DNA of 64,000 nucleotides, from the NCBI GenBank assembly GCA_963709765.1, contig CAVPXL010000001.1, positions 310,001 to 374,000 of the forward strand. The letters are read 5' to 3'. Of the stretch, positions 33,891 through 42,224 are shown piece after piece. Source of the stretch: Roseitranquillus sp963709765. Its GTDB lineage: Bacteria > Pseudomonadota > Alphaproteobacteria > Rhodobacterales > Rhodobacteraceae. How positions within the stretch are numbered: position 1 is the stretch's first letter; the number at the start of each line of letters is the position of its first letter. The position numbers were made by a program, and so were the translations under genes. Under the pieces are notes generated by a model. The model saw only the letters and a list, made by a program, of their open reading frames with translations, was not told where the DNA came from and did not search any database.

Positions 33891-34782
33891 CGAGATCCTT
33901 CACCGCGAATTCGTCCTCGGTCTCGCCCCAGAGGTCTTCGTTCTCGCCGAGCAGCCCTTCGGCGCGCATGCGCTCCACGCGTTTGCGCTCGACCCGAGCC
34001 ACCAGGAAGATCGAGATCTCGTAGAGCCCGTAGACCACGACGAAGAGGATCACCTGGGTGATCACGTCGGGCGGCGTCACCAGCGCCGCCAGCACCAGGA
34101 TGCCCACGACCGCATATTTGCGCACGCCGCGCAGGCCATGCGCCGAAACCAGCCCCGCCTTGCCCATCAGCGTGAGCAGAACCGGCAGCTGGAAGCAGAG
34201 CCCGAAGGCGAGGATGAACTTGATCGTCAGCGACAGGTACTCGTCCACCGATCCCTGGAAGGTGATGCCGGCATTGGCCAGCGGCGCCAGATCGACCTCG
34301 TCGACGTTCGCCGGCACCGGCAGGCCCCCCACCTGCTGGAAGCCCAGGAAGAAGTCGAAGGCCAGCGGCAGCACGATGTAGAAGGCGAACGCCGCACCGA
34401 GAAAGAACATCGCAGGGGACGAGATCAGGAACGGCAGGAAGGCGTTCTTTTCCGACCGATAGAGACCGGGCGCGACGAACCGCCAGAGCTGGTAGCTGAT
34501 GTACGGGAAGGACAGGATGAACCCGCCCAGCAACGAGATCCGGATCGCCACGAAGAAACCTTCCTGCAGCTTGATCAGGATCAGTCCGCAATCCTGTCCA
34601 CGCTGGGCGAGCTGGGCGCAGATCGGATCGGTCAGGAAATTGAAGATCGGGTTCCAGACCATGAAACAGATCAGCATCCCGACCACGAACGCCATGAGCG
34701 ACCGGATCAGCCGCGTGCGCAGCTCGGCCAGATGCTCGATCAGCGGTGCCGAGCTGTCGTCGATGTCGTTCCCGGTGCTCAT
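33055..34782 (-). CDS. tatC: Sec-independent translocase subunit TatC, read in frame into a DUF815 ATPase
   Basis: Residues 1 to about 290 are TatC, the polytopic core of the twin-arginine translocase that receives folded proteins with RR signals. N-terminal LIEHLAELRTRLIRSL, the cytoplasmic Glu motif region and six membrane helices (FVVGMLICFMVWNPIF through VVVYGLYEISIFLV) are all present. The frame then continues without a stop through EDEFAVKDLETDGALARI into a complete DUF815 ATPase, giving 575 residues. One missing T (CTCGA-GACC for CTCGATGACC) would restore a DUF815 ATG behind an AAGGA site and end TatC at 33851, so the fusion may be an indel artefact. The start overlaps the tatB stop by four bases. 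Confidence 0.85.
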   Translation of the reverse strand: MSTGNDIDDSSAPLIEHLAELRTRLIRSLMAFVVGMLICFMVWNPIFNFLTDPICAQLAQRGQDCGLILIKLQEGFFVAIRISLLGGFILSFPYISYQLWRFVAPGLYRSEKNAFLPFLISSPAMFFLGAAFAFYIVLPLAFDFFLGFQQVGGLPVPANVDEVDLAPLANAGITFQGSVDEYLSLTIKFILAFGLCFQLPVLLTLMGKAGLVSAHGLRGVRKYAVVGILVLAALVTPPDVITQVILFVVVYGLYEISIFLVARVERKRVERMRAEGLLGENEDLWGETEDEFAVKDLETDGALARIADALERIAPPAAAAPHWDEAEAFVWHVAPDRLAPVKRVNRVALPLLLGIDRARDILLENTLQFARGLPANNALLWGARGMGKSSLVKAIHAEICETDPLKIVEVQREDLPSIGRLLTLLRAAPHRFILFCDDLSFSHDDQHYKSLKAVLDGGIEGRPENVVFYATSNRRHLMPRDMIENERSTAISPSEAVEEKVSLSDRFGLWLGFHPCTQDEYLAMVRGYCDAHGVEISDAELRAEAIEWQATRGSRSGRVAWQFFTDLAGRRGASL

Positions 34783-35251
34783 GTCGCCGGTTTCCCGGTG
34801 GTGCCATCGGGCGTGTCCGCCGGCGGCTTCTCAGGGGAGGGCGCCTCGGGAGAAGCGCCTCGGGGGAAAGCGCGGCCCGCGACTCCTTCACCCTGCTTGC
34901 CGCTTCGGCGCGCTCTTCCGCGAGCTTGCGGGTCTCGGGCCCCTTCTCCAGCTTCGCGCGGCCGGATTTCAGGTCGCGCTCCATGGTGTCCCAGCCCTTG
35001 GTCGCGTCCTTGAGCGAGTCGAGGCCAAGGTTCCGCGATGAGGTCATCGACTTCAGATCCTTGCCCACGTCCTTCATGCCGGCCTCGTCGGCGGCGTCCT
35101 CCATCGCCTTCTGGAACTCGCGCGCCATCCCGCGGGCCTTGGCGGTGAAGCGGCCGAGCGTGCGGAACATCATCGGCAGATCCTTCGGACCCACGACGAT
35201 CAGCGCCACGACGCCGATGACCAGCAACTCGGTCCAGCCGATGTCGAACAA
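34779..35251 (-). pseudogene. tatB: Sec-independent translocase subunit TatB, C-terminal tail frameshifted
   Basis: The N-terminal part is intact TatB: MFDIGWTELLVIGVVALIVV, then the Pro-hinge GPKDLPMMFRTLGRFTAKAR and an amphipathic helix, about 110 residues needed for substrate handover to TatC. In the Pro/Glu tail the frame slips near 34855: as read it becomes LLPRRPPLRSRR and runs on across tatC to 33851, for 466 residues. Adding one C gives a regular repeat (SPEAPSPEAPSPEKPP) and ends with a stop that overlaps the tatC ATG (ATGA), the expected junction. The functional part is unaffected in either case. Confidence 0.82.
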
Positions 35252-35277
35252 GCGCGCAGCTCCTCAGGTAATGGGGG

Positions 35278-35550
35278 TCAGACCTTGTCCTTGGTCGAGT
35301 CGAGCGTCGCGTCCGCCTTGACGCGGTCGGCGTGTCCCGGCGGCGTCGTGTCGCCATGCTCCGGCGGGCTGACCTGCCGCGGCGTCTCGGTGGTATCGTC
35401 CTCGCGACTGCCGTCGCTGACGCCTTGCTTGAACGCGGTGATGCCCTTGCCCACTTCGCCCATCAGCGACGAGATCTTGCCGCGTCCGAAAAGCACGAGC
35501 ACCACGACAGCGATCAGAAGAAGCCCCGGAAGGCCGATGTTGTTCAGCAT
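35278..35550 (-). CDS. tatA: Sec-independent translocase subunit TatA
   Basis: This 90-residue protein forms the pore-building oligomer of the Tat system. One N-terminal helix (LPGLLLIAVVVLVLF) is followed by FGRGKISSLMGEVGKGITAF, the conserved FG hinge and amphipathic helix, then a charged tail. It is the first gene of tatA-tatB-tatC, with tatB starting 27 bases after its stop. Confidence 0.93.
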   Translation of the reverse strand: MLNNIGLPGLLLIAVVVLVLFGRGKISSLMGEVGKGITAFKQGVSDGSREDDTTETPRQVSPPEHGDTTPPGHADRVKADATLDSTKDKV

Positions 35551-35571
35551 GGGTTCTCTCCCCCTAAGCTC

Positions 35572-35592
35572 GCGCCCGCCCCGACCGGGCGC
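35572..35592 (-). terminator. Hairpin between the oxidoreductase gene and tatA
   Basis: GCGCCCG (35572-35578) pairs with CGGGCGC (35586-35592) around seven bases. It lies between the end of the upstream minus-strand oxidoreductase gene and tatA and could end the former or sit in the tatA leader. Confidence 0.45.
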
Positions 35593-35681
35593 CTGAAGTC
35601 CGATCCGTATCTATGAGCTTCGGCGCGCGGTGGGAAGCGGTGATGCGCGCATTCGTGAAGATCGCGTTCCGGTCCCCGACG

Positions 35682-36363
35682 TCAGGCAGCCGCCTTTCGC
35701 GCAGATGGCGCGGCCCGGCTCACGATCGCCGGGGCCTCGCGCACCAGGGCCGGGTCCTCGAGTGCGGCGACCATGAACAGCGCGAAATCCACCCGCCGCG
35801 TGCGGTTGCTGGCAAGGATCGCGTCGCCGACATGGCGGCTCCAGACCGGCAGACCCTCGCTCTCGCCCTCCTCCAGGTCGCTGCCACGCACGACGGTCCA
35901 GTCGCGATCGCTGGCGAAGATCAACCGCGCCGCCCGCTCCTGGTCCGACAGGTCAATCATTCTGGTGAGCGTTCCCGCCACCCGCGCGAGGGCAACCATC
36001 GCCCGCAGGCTCCAGGAATAGACGTCCTTCCCGTCGCGACTGATGTGCCAGCCACAGGAAAAGACCAGTCGCGCGCCCGCCGGTGCGAGGTCCAGCACCG
36101 CCTGGGCCGTGTTCGTCGCGTAGCCTGTCCGCCCCCATGGCACCAGGACCGTCAGCACGCCCTCTGCCCGCGCGGTCGCCTGCGCAATGACGTCACGGTC
36201 GTCCGTCCGGCCCGGCACGATCTCTATCCTGTCGCGAAACGCCGCCAGCTTGCCGACGCTCTCGGGCCGGCAGACGCCCGTCACCGCATGGCCCCGCTCC
36301 AGCGCGTGCTCCGACCATGTACCGACCCAGCTTGCCCGACGCACCCACGATCGTGATCCGCAT
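35682..36363 (-). pseudogene. NAD(P)H-binding Rossmann-fold oxidoreductase, frameshifted near its N-terminus
   Basis: The gene would encode a 226-residue atypical SDR / NmrA-like protein. From ATG 36363 the frame gives MRITIVGASGKLGRYMV, the nucleotide-binding GxxGxxG, and then shifts. Dropping one G (minus-strand GTCGGAG near 36311) joins it to EHALERGHAVTGVCRP, ADDRDV-type text (GRTDDRDVIAQA), SWSLRAMVALARVAG and WTVVRGSDLEEGE to the stop at 35682. The downstream frame on its own lacks the cofactor loop. Single-base read error or recent null mutation. The ABC ATPase gene lies 63 bases upstream on the same strand. Confidence 0.75.
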
Positions 36364-36426
36364 GCCCGACGCTCCCTCTCCCGTCATCGCGCGAGATTAC
36401 CACGCAATCCGGCACCGCGTCACAAC

Positions 36427-37506
36427 TCAGGGCGCGGGGAAGACGAAGCACCTCTCGCGCCGGAACATCAGCCAGAGCGCGGTTCCCGGGCGCGGCAGGA
36501 ACACGCTCGGCACCGTCGCCTTGATCAGCGAGCCATCGAAATCCATGCGGAACTCCACCAGGCTCTCCGAGCCCATGAACCGCGCCCGCTCCACCACGCC
36601 GCGCGCGGGCGTCCCGTCGGCGGCCGTCGGGTTCGGCCCGCGCCCTCCCCGGTCGAAGTCGATGCGGATATGCTGGGGCCGGATCACGATCTCGACCTCG
36701 GTCCCGTCCGGCACGCCGGGCGCCAGGAACTGCCCGAACGGCGTTTCCGTCAGCGCCCCCTGCACCCGGCTGCGGATCACGTTGATATCCGAGAAGAACG
36801 CCGCCGCCGCCTTGTCCCTGGGCGCATTGTAGACGTTGTAGGGCGCGCCCGCCTGCACGATCCGCCCGCGGCGCATCAGCGCGATCTCGTCGGCCATCCG
36901 CATCGCCTCGTCGGGCTCGTGCGTCACCAGCAGGACGGCCGTGTCCTCCTCCTTGAGGATCGCCAGCGTCTCGTCGCGGATGCCGTCGCGCAGCCGGTTG
37001 TCGAGCCCCGAGAACGGCTCGTCCATGAGCATCACCCGCGGCTTCGGCGCCAGCGCACGGGCCAGCGCCACGCGCTGCTGCTCGCCGCCCGAAAGCTCGT
37101 GCGGATAGGTGTCGATGAACCGGCCAAGATGCACGCGGTCCAGCAGCTCCTGCACGCGCGCGCGCTTTTCGGCCTTCGACCCCTTCAGTCCGAAGGCCAC
37201 GTTCTGCGCCACGCTCAGATGCGGGAAGAGCGCGAAATCCTGAAAGATCAGCCCGATCGACCGCTGCTCGGGCTGCAGATGATGATGCGCGTCCGAGATG
37301 ACCCGTCCGTCGAGCCACACCTCGCCCGAATCCTGCCGGTCGACCCCGGCGATGATCCGCAGCGTCGTCGACTTGCCGCAGCCCGACGGGCCCAGCAGAC
37401 ACGTCACCTGCCCCGGCGCGATGGACAGCGAGACGCCGTCGACCACCGGCCGCCCGCCAAAGCTGCGGCTGATGTCGCGGATCTCCAGGCGCGGTGTTTC
37501 GGGCAA
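36427..37506 (-). CDS. ABC transporter ATP-binding protein (FbpC/PotA-like), orphan
   Basis: This 359-residue cytoplasmic ATPase has Walker A LLGPSGCGKSTTLRIIAG near residues 38-55, Q-loop IFQDFALFPHLS, signature LSGGEQQRVALARAL near 138-152, Walker B VMLMDEPFSGLD, and switch His VLLVTHEPDEAMR. A C-terminal TOBE domain follows (VEIVIRPQHIRIDFDRGG). The type is that of ferric-iron, sulfate or polyamine importers (CUT1/FbpC). No permease or binding-protein gene lies nearby, so it either serves a transporter encoded elsewhere or several of them. Start codon fits the normal N-terminus. Confidence 0.88.
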   Translation of the reverse strand: MPETPRLEIRDISRSFGGRPVVDGVSLSIAPGQVTCLLGPSGCGKSTTLRIIAGVDRQDSGEVWLDGRVISDAHHHLQPEQRSIGLIFQDFALFPHLSVAQNVAFGLKGSKAEKRARVQELLDRVHLGRFIDTYPHELSGGEQQRVALARALAPKPRVMLMDEPFSGLDNRLRDGIRDETLAILKEEDTAVLLVTHEPDEAMRMADEIALMRRGRIVQAGAPYNVYNAPRDKAAAAFFSDINVIRSRVQGALTETPFGQFLAPGVPDGTEVEIVIRPQHIRIDFDRGGRGPNPTAADGTPARGVVERARFMGSESLVEFRMDFDGSLIKATVPSVFLPRPGTALWLMFRRERCFVFPAP

Positions 37507-37682
37507 GGGCTCCTCGCGGACAAAGCCCGACCGAACCCGTCAGGCAACGGCCGGCAGGTAGCAGCGCCGCGGCCGGTCCGCAACCCGGGGCCGGCCTCTC
37601 TGCGCCCGCGCGCCTGCACGGCGCGCCGCCCGGCCGGAGCGGCTCTCCCGGGGCAGGGAGGGCCCGAGGCCGGGCGCGCCCC

Positions 37683-38462
37683 TCAGATCGTGGCGTTGGT
37701 CGCGCCGCCGTCGACGAGGATGTTCTGCCCCACGATGAACCCCGCATGGCCGGAGCACAGGAACGCGCACATCGCCCCGAACTCCTCGGGCGTGCCATAC
37801 CGCCGCGCCGGGATCGTCTTCTCGCGCCGCGCCTTCGCCTCGTCGCGACTGATCCCCTCCTTCTCGGCCACGCCGCCGTCGAGCGACACCGCCCGGTCCG
37901 TCGCGTGGATGCCGGGCAGCATGTTGTTGATCGTGACACCCGCATGGGCCACCTGCCGGGAGGTGCCCGCCACATAGCCCGTCAGCCCCGCCCGCGCGGA
38001 GTTCGACAGGCCCAGCGCCGGGATCGGCGCCTTCACCGACTGGCTGGTGATGTTGACCACCCGGCCCCAGCCGCGCTCCATCATCCCCGGCACGAGCGCC
38101 TTGATCAGCGCGATCGGCGTCAGCATGTTCGCGTCGAGCGCCTTGATGAAGTCCTCGCGCTCCCAGTCGGTCCACATCCCCGGCGGCGGGCCGCCCGCGT
38201 TGTTGACCAGGATGTCGACCTGCCCGGCGGCCTCGAGCACCTTCGCGCGGCCCTCCCCGGTGGTGATGTCGGCGGCCACCGTCGTCACCTCCACCCCGTG
38301 CGCCGTGCGGATCTCGGCCGCGGCGGCCTCCAGCGCCTCGGCCCCGCGCGCGTTCATGACCACATCGACGCCCGCCGCCGCCAGCGCCTCGGCGCAGCCC
38401 CGGCCCAGCCCCTTCGACGAGGCGCATACCAACGCCCGCCTGCCCTTGATCCCCAGATCCAT
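37683..38462 (-). CDS. SDR-family oxidoreductase with unusual active site
   Basis: This 259-residue protein has the classical short-chain dehydrogenase fold: cofactor loop CASSKGLGRGCAEALAAAGV near residues 13-32, DILVNNAGG, and RVVNITSQSVKAP with the catalytic-Ser region. Where the YxxxK pair is expected the text is GLSNSARAGLTGYVAG, so Tyr and Lys are Ser and Arg; I recall a subgroup with SNxxR at this place. The end GFIVGQNILVDGGATNATI is typical. The ATG at 38462 follows a GGGAGGAG site. Substrate unknown. It is divergent from the Usp gene. Confidence 0.85.
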   Translation of the reverse strand: MDLGIKGRRALVCASSKGLGRGCAEALAAAGVDVVMNARGAEALEAAAAEIRTAHGVEVTTVAADITTGEGRAKVLEAAGQVDILVNNAGGPPPGMWTDWEREDFIKALDANMLTPIALIKALVPGMMERGWGRVVNITSQSVKAPIPALGLSNSARAGLTGYVAGTSRQVAHAGVTINNMLPGIHATDRAVSLDGGVAEKEGISRDEAKARREKTIPARRYGTPEEFGAMCAFLCSGHAGFIVGQNILVDGGATNATI

Positions 38463-38585
38463 CGGAAACTCCTCCCTTGTTCCGCATCGCCCTATCATCC
38501 GGACGTCCCACGGGAAAGTCCGGCTTGCCGGCGAGCCACGCCCTGCGCTAACCCGGAAGCCACGGAGCAGAGGGAAGCGACGTCC

Positions 38586-39434
38586 ATGAAACGCATCCTC
38601 GTCGCCAGCGACCTGTCGCAGCGATCCGATCGCGCGATCCACCGCGCCTTCCGCATCGCCGCCCGGCTCGGCGCCCGGGTCGACATCGCCCATGTGGTCG
38701 ACGACGACCTGCCGGACGACATCGTCCACTCCCAGGTCGAACAGGCCCAGGCCGCGCTCGACCGCTTCACCACAATCGTTCCGCAGGCCGCCGGGACCTC
38801 CCACACCGTCCACGTCCGGCCCGGCGACGTGCCCGGCGAGATCCGCGCCATCGCCGAGGATACCGCCGCCGACCTGGTCGTCATCGGCACCCACCGCTCG
38901 CGCCCCTTCATGGACCTCTTTCGCGAGACGACGATGCAGCGCCTCGCCCGCATCTCGCCCGCGCCCGTCCTGCTGGTGCGCGACGCGGCGGACCACGACT
39001 ATGAGCGCGTGCTCGCCGCGATCGACTGCTCACCGGCCTCGGCCGCCGTCTGCCGCGCTGCGCGGACCCTGGTGCCCGACGCCCGGATCAATGGCTTCCA
39101 CGCGGTCCACGTCCCCTATCGCGGCTCCGGAAGCGGCCGGGTTCACAATGACGCGCGCTTCTACGTGACCGAGGCGCGCGAACAGCTCGCCGAATGGGGT
39201 CGCGCCAACGACCTCGCGGACATCGCCGCAGAAACCGAGATCAGCGACGGCGGTCTCGGCCCCGGCTTCCAGCGCGCGCTCGCCCATGCCAAGCCCGACC
39301 TCATCGCCCTGGGCGCCCATTCGCGCCCGCAGGCGGTCTCGTTCGTCCTCGGAAGCTTCATCGTCGGACTGATGCAGGATCCGCCACGTGATATCCTGGT
39401 GGCCCATCCGTCACGCCACACCGGCCATGGCTGA
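38586..39434 (+). CDS. Tandem-domain universal stress protein
   Basis: This 282-residue cytoplasmic protein contains two Usp domains in tandem, residues 1-140 and about 143-280. The first starts MKRILVASDLSQRSDRAI and ends with the ATP-type motif GTHRSRPFMDLFRETTMQRL and PVLLVRDA; the second starts YERVLAAIDCSPASAAVC and ends with GAHSRPQAVSFVLGSFIVGL. Such UspE-like proteins help survival in stress and stationary phase. ATG 38586 is the domain start. It is monocistronic. Confidence 0.9.
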   Translation: MKRILVASDLSQRSDRAIHRAFRIAARLGARVDIAHVVDDDLPDDIVHSQVEQAQAALDRFTTIVPQAAGTSHTVHVRPGDVPGEIRAIAEDTAADLVVIGTHRSRPFMDLFRETTMQRLARISPAPVLLVRDAADHDYERVLAAIDCSPASAAVCRAARTLVPDARINGFHAVHVPYRGSGSGRVHNDARFYVTEAREQLAEWGRANDLADIAAETEISDGGLGPGFQRALAHAKPDLIALGAHSRPQAVSFVLGSFIVGLMQDPPRDILVAHPSRHTGHG

Positions 39435-40097
39435 CCGCGCATGGCGTGCTCCCGCCCGCGACGCGCCGAAGCTCTGACCGGTCTGCAGCTCGACGGGCTC
39501 GGGCCGAATTCTCGACCACCGCCAAGGTCGCGCGCCTTCGCGCAGGTGACGAACGCCCCGCACGCTGCGCCCCGACATCCCTGCCTCCCGCCGCGTCGGG
39601 ATGCCTGCCCGTCCGGAGCCGGGCCACCTGGCACCTCGCGTCGCGGAGCGGCCGGGCATCACATCACGGAAATCCCCGAGCCGGTGCCGGAGTTTCGCCG
39701 ACCGAGGCGCTACGAAGAAGGCCGGCCTCTCGCGAGCCACGCCGTCGGCTTGCAGACAGCCTGCGCGAAAAAGCCCGGTCGCCGACGATGGCGCTCACCT
39801 GATCCCAGGTGGCGCCGATGCCCGGGTCAGGAAAGAACTCGTTGCTGATGTACCAGTGATCGGGGAACGTCCTGGTGTAACTCGGCGCCGCACTGGCCGT
39901 CGCCACCAAGGCGCCCGGGACGCCGCCATCCCCGCGCCAAGCAGCAGCGTTCTCATCCTCATCCGACTGACCAATCCCCTGGCACTCCGCAGGCCCTCGC
40001 CGGCAACCGGATCTCGCGAAATCAGCGCCGGACACGGCCAGTTCGGCGACAGAGCATGGTCAACGCCCGCGACGAAATTCCGCCGGTGGCCTTCCGG
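39435..40097. other. Gene-poor stretch with a possible decayed exported protein
   Basis: No intact gene is visible in these 660 bases. On the minus strand, ATG 39962 opens MRMRTLLLGAGMA, like a signal peptide; one base shifted near 39925 the frame continues GALVATASAAPSYT and then SYTRTFPDHWYISNEFF and GATWDQVSAIVGDRAF, like a mature short secreted protein. A third frame then ends soon after at 39710. This looks like a small exported protein broken by two shifts. The rest is shadow-like. Confidence 0.3.
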
Positions 40098-40466
40098 TCA
40101 GATCGCCTGGAAGAACTCCTCGCGCACGATCCGTCCGTCCGCGACATGGTAAAGCGCGACCTCGTGCGACTGGCTCCGATCGCCCGTTTCCTTGTGCTCG
40201 GCATCGACCTCGAAGATCACCGCAAAGCGGTCGTCGGGATGCACGAACGGCCCGGTGACCGTCTGCGCATGAACGATGAACGTCTCGCGCCACCACGCGT
40301 GCTTGCCGTGGATGCCCTCGCGTCCCCGCGTCACCCGGTCGACGCCCGACGGGGCCGCCGCCTCCACCGACACCGCGTCCTGAGAATAGAGACGGTCGAG
40401 GTTGTCTTCCTCGCGTCCCTCCCGGCACCCCGCGACCAGCTCGCGCGCAATCTCGTCCAGCCTCAT
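40098..40466 (-). CDS. SnoaL-like / NTF2-like domain protein
   Basis: This 122-residue protein matches the SnoaL-like polyketide-cyclase/NTF2 fold: N-terminal helices (MRLDEIARELVAGCREGREE), LDRLYSQDAVSVEA, GREGIHGKHAWWRETFIVH, and C-terminal strands with VFEVDAEHKETG and EVALYHVADGRIVREEFFQ. The family has enzymes and non-enzymatic ligand binders, so no reaction is assigned. It is a single gene opposite prfC. Confidence 0.8.
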   Translation of the reverse strand: MRLDEIARELVAGCREGREEDNLDRLYSQDAVSVEAAAPSGVDRVTRGREGIHGKHAWWRETFIVHAQTVTGPFVHPDDRFAVIFEVDAEHKETGDRSQSHEVALYHVADGRIVREEFFQAI

Positions 40467-40616
40467 CTCTCCACCCTTTCCTCAGGCGCCCGCGCCTGCG
40501 GGCCGTTGCGCCGCGATGGTGCTATACGTCCAGCAATACAGCCAGCAATACGCGGAGCGATACGGCCCGTTCACGGTGAATTGCGGATCGCCGCGCGGCC
40601 CTCTATACGCCCGCCC

Positions 40617-42224
40617 ATGCTTGATCGCGCCGCCAACCAGCCCGACCTGCCGCCCGAGATCGCGCGGCGCCGGACCTTTGCCATCATCTCGCACCCCGAT
40701 GCGGGCAAGACCACCCTGACCGAGAAATTCCTGTTGTATGGCGGGGCGATACAGATGGCCGGTCAGGTCCGCGCCAAGGGCGAGGCGCGCCGCACCCGGT
40801 CCGATTTCATGCAGATGGAAAAGGACCGCGGCATCTCCGTCAGCGCCTCGGCGATGTCGTTCGATTACAACGATTTCAGGTTCAACCTGGTGGACACCCC
40901 GGGCCACTCCGACTTCTCCGAGGACACCTACCGCACCCTCACCGCGGTCGACGCGGCGATCATGGTCATTGACGGTGCGAAGGGGGTCGAGAGCCAGACG
41001 CGCAAGCTCTTCGAGGTCTGCCGCCTGCGCGACCTGCCGATCCTGACCTTCTGCAACAAGATGGACCGCGAGGCGCGCGACACCTTTGAAATCATAGACG
41101 AAATTCAGGAAAATCTGGCCATCGACGTGACGCCCGCGTCGTGGCCGATCGGCATGGGACGCGACTTTCTCGGCTGCTACGACATGCTCCACGACCGGCT
41201 GGAACTGATGGACCGCGCCGACCGCAATCGCGTGGCGGAATCCATCAAGATCAACGGCCTGGACGATCCGAAACTGGCCGCGCACGTCCCCGTCGACCTG
41301 CTGGCGAAGTTGGTCGAGGAGGTCGAGATGGCGCGCGAGCTGATGCCCGCCTTCGACCGGCAGGCATTTCTCGACGGAACCCTCACGCCGATCTGGTTCG
41401 GCAGCGCGATCAACAGCTTCGGCGTCAAGGAGCTGATGGACGGCATCGGCGATTTCGGCCCCGTCCCGCAGCCGCAATCGGCCCAGCCGCGCCAGATCGC
41501 GCCCGAGGAAGTGACGGTCGCGGGTTTCGTCTTCAAGGTGCAGGCCAACATGGACCCCAAGCACCGCGACCGGGTCGCGTTCGTGCGCCTTTCCTCGGGT
41601 CATTTCGAGCGCGGCATGAAGCTGCATCACGTGCGCACCAGGAAGCCGATGGCGATCTCGAACCCCGTCCTGTTTCTCGCCGCCGACCGCGAATTGGCGG
41701 AAGAGGCCTGGGCGGGCGACATCATCGGCATCCCCAACCACGGCCAGCTCCGTATCGGCGACACCCTCACCGAGGGCGAGGCGATCCGCGTCACCGGCAT
41801 CCCCTCCTTCGCGCCGGAACTGCTGCAATCGGTGCGGGCTGGCGACCCGATGAAGGCCAAGCACCTCGACAAGGCGCTGATGCAGTTCGCCGAAGAAGGC
41901 GCGGCCAAGGTCTTCAAGCCGATGATCGGCTCGGGGTTCATCGTCGGGGTCGTGGGGGCGCTGCAGTTCGACGTTCTGGCGAGTCGGATCAAGCTCGAAT
42001 ACGGGCTTCCGGTGCGGCTGGAACCCTCACAATTCACTTCGGCGCGGTGGGTGAGCGGCCCCAAGGAAGCTGTGGACAAGTTTGTCGCCGCCAACAAGGG
42101 TCACATCTCGCATGACCACGATGGCGACGTGGTCTACCTGACACGGTTGCAATGGGATATCGACCGCATCGAGCGCGACCACCCGGAGCTGACGCTATCG
42201 GCCACGAAGGAGATGATGGTCTAG
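40617..42224 (+). CDS. prfC: Peptide chain release factor 3
   Basis: This 535-residue GTPase removes RF1/RF2 from the ribosome after peptide release. GTPase motifs are G1 SHPDAGKTTLTEKFLL near residue 25, the switch region KDRGISVSASAMSF, G3 DTPGHSDFSEDTYR and G4 FCNKMDREARD. Domains II and III follow (VAGFVFKVQANMDPKHRDRV, GALQFDVLASRIKLEYG). ATG 40617 gives the normal N-terminus MLDRAANQPDLPPEIARRR, although the frame is open 187 codons upstream. Length matches E. coli RF3. Confidence 0.95.
   Translation: MLDRAANQPDLPPEIARRRTFAIISHPDAGKTTLTEKFLLYGGAIQMAGQVRAKGEARRTRSDFMQMEKDRGISVSASAMSFDYNDFRFNLVDTPGHSDFSEDTYRTLTAVDAAIMVIDGAKGVESQTRKLFEVCRLRDLPILTFCNKMDREARDTFEIIDEIQENLAIDVTPASWPIGMGRDFLGCYDMLHDRLELMDRADRNRVAESIKINGLDDPKLAAHVPVDLLAKLVEEVEMARELMPAFDRQAFLDGTLTPIWFGSAINSFGVKELMDGIGDFGPVPQPQSAQPRQIAPEEVTVAGFVFKVQANMDPKHRDRVAFVRLSSGHFERGMKLHHVRTRKPMAISNPVLFLAADRELAEEAWAGDIIGIPNHGQLRIGDTLTEGEAIRVTGIPSFAPELLQSVRAGDPMKAKHLDKALMQFAEEGAAKVFKPMIGSGFIVGVVGALQFDVLASRIKLEYGLPVRLEPSQFTSARWVSGPKEAVDKFVAANKGHISHDHDGDVVYLTRLQWDIDRIERDHPELTLSATKEMMV

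Noticed and set aside
33851..35251. TatB as a 466-residue protein.
   Set aside because: Only the first 120 or so residues are TatB-like. The rest is an out-of-frame reading of tatC after the slip near 34855.
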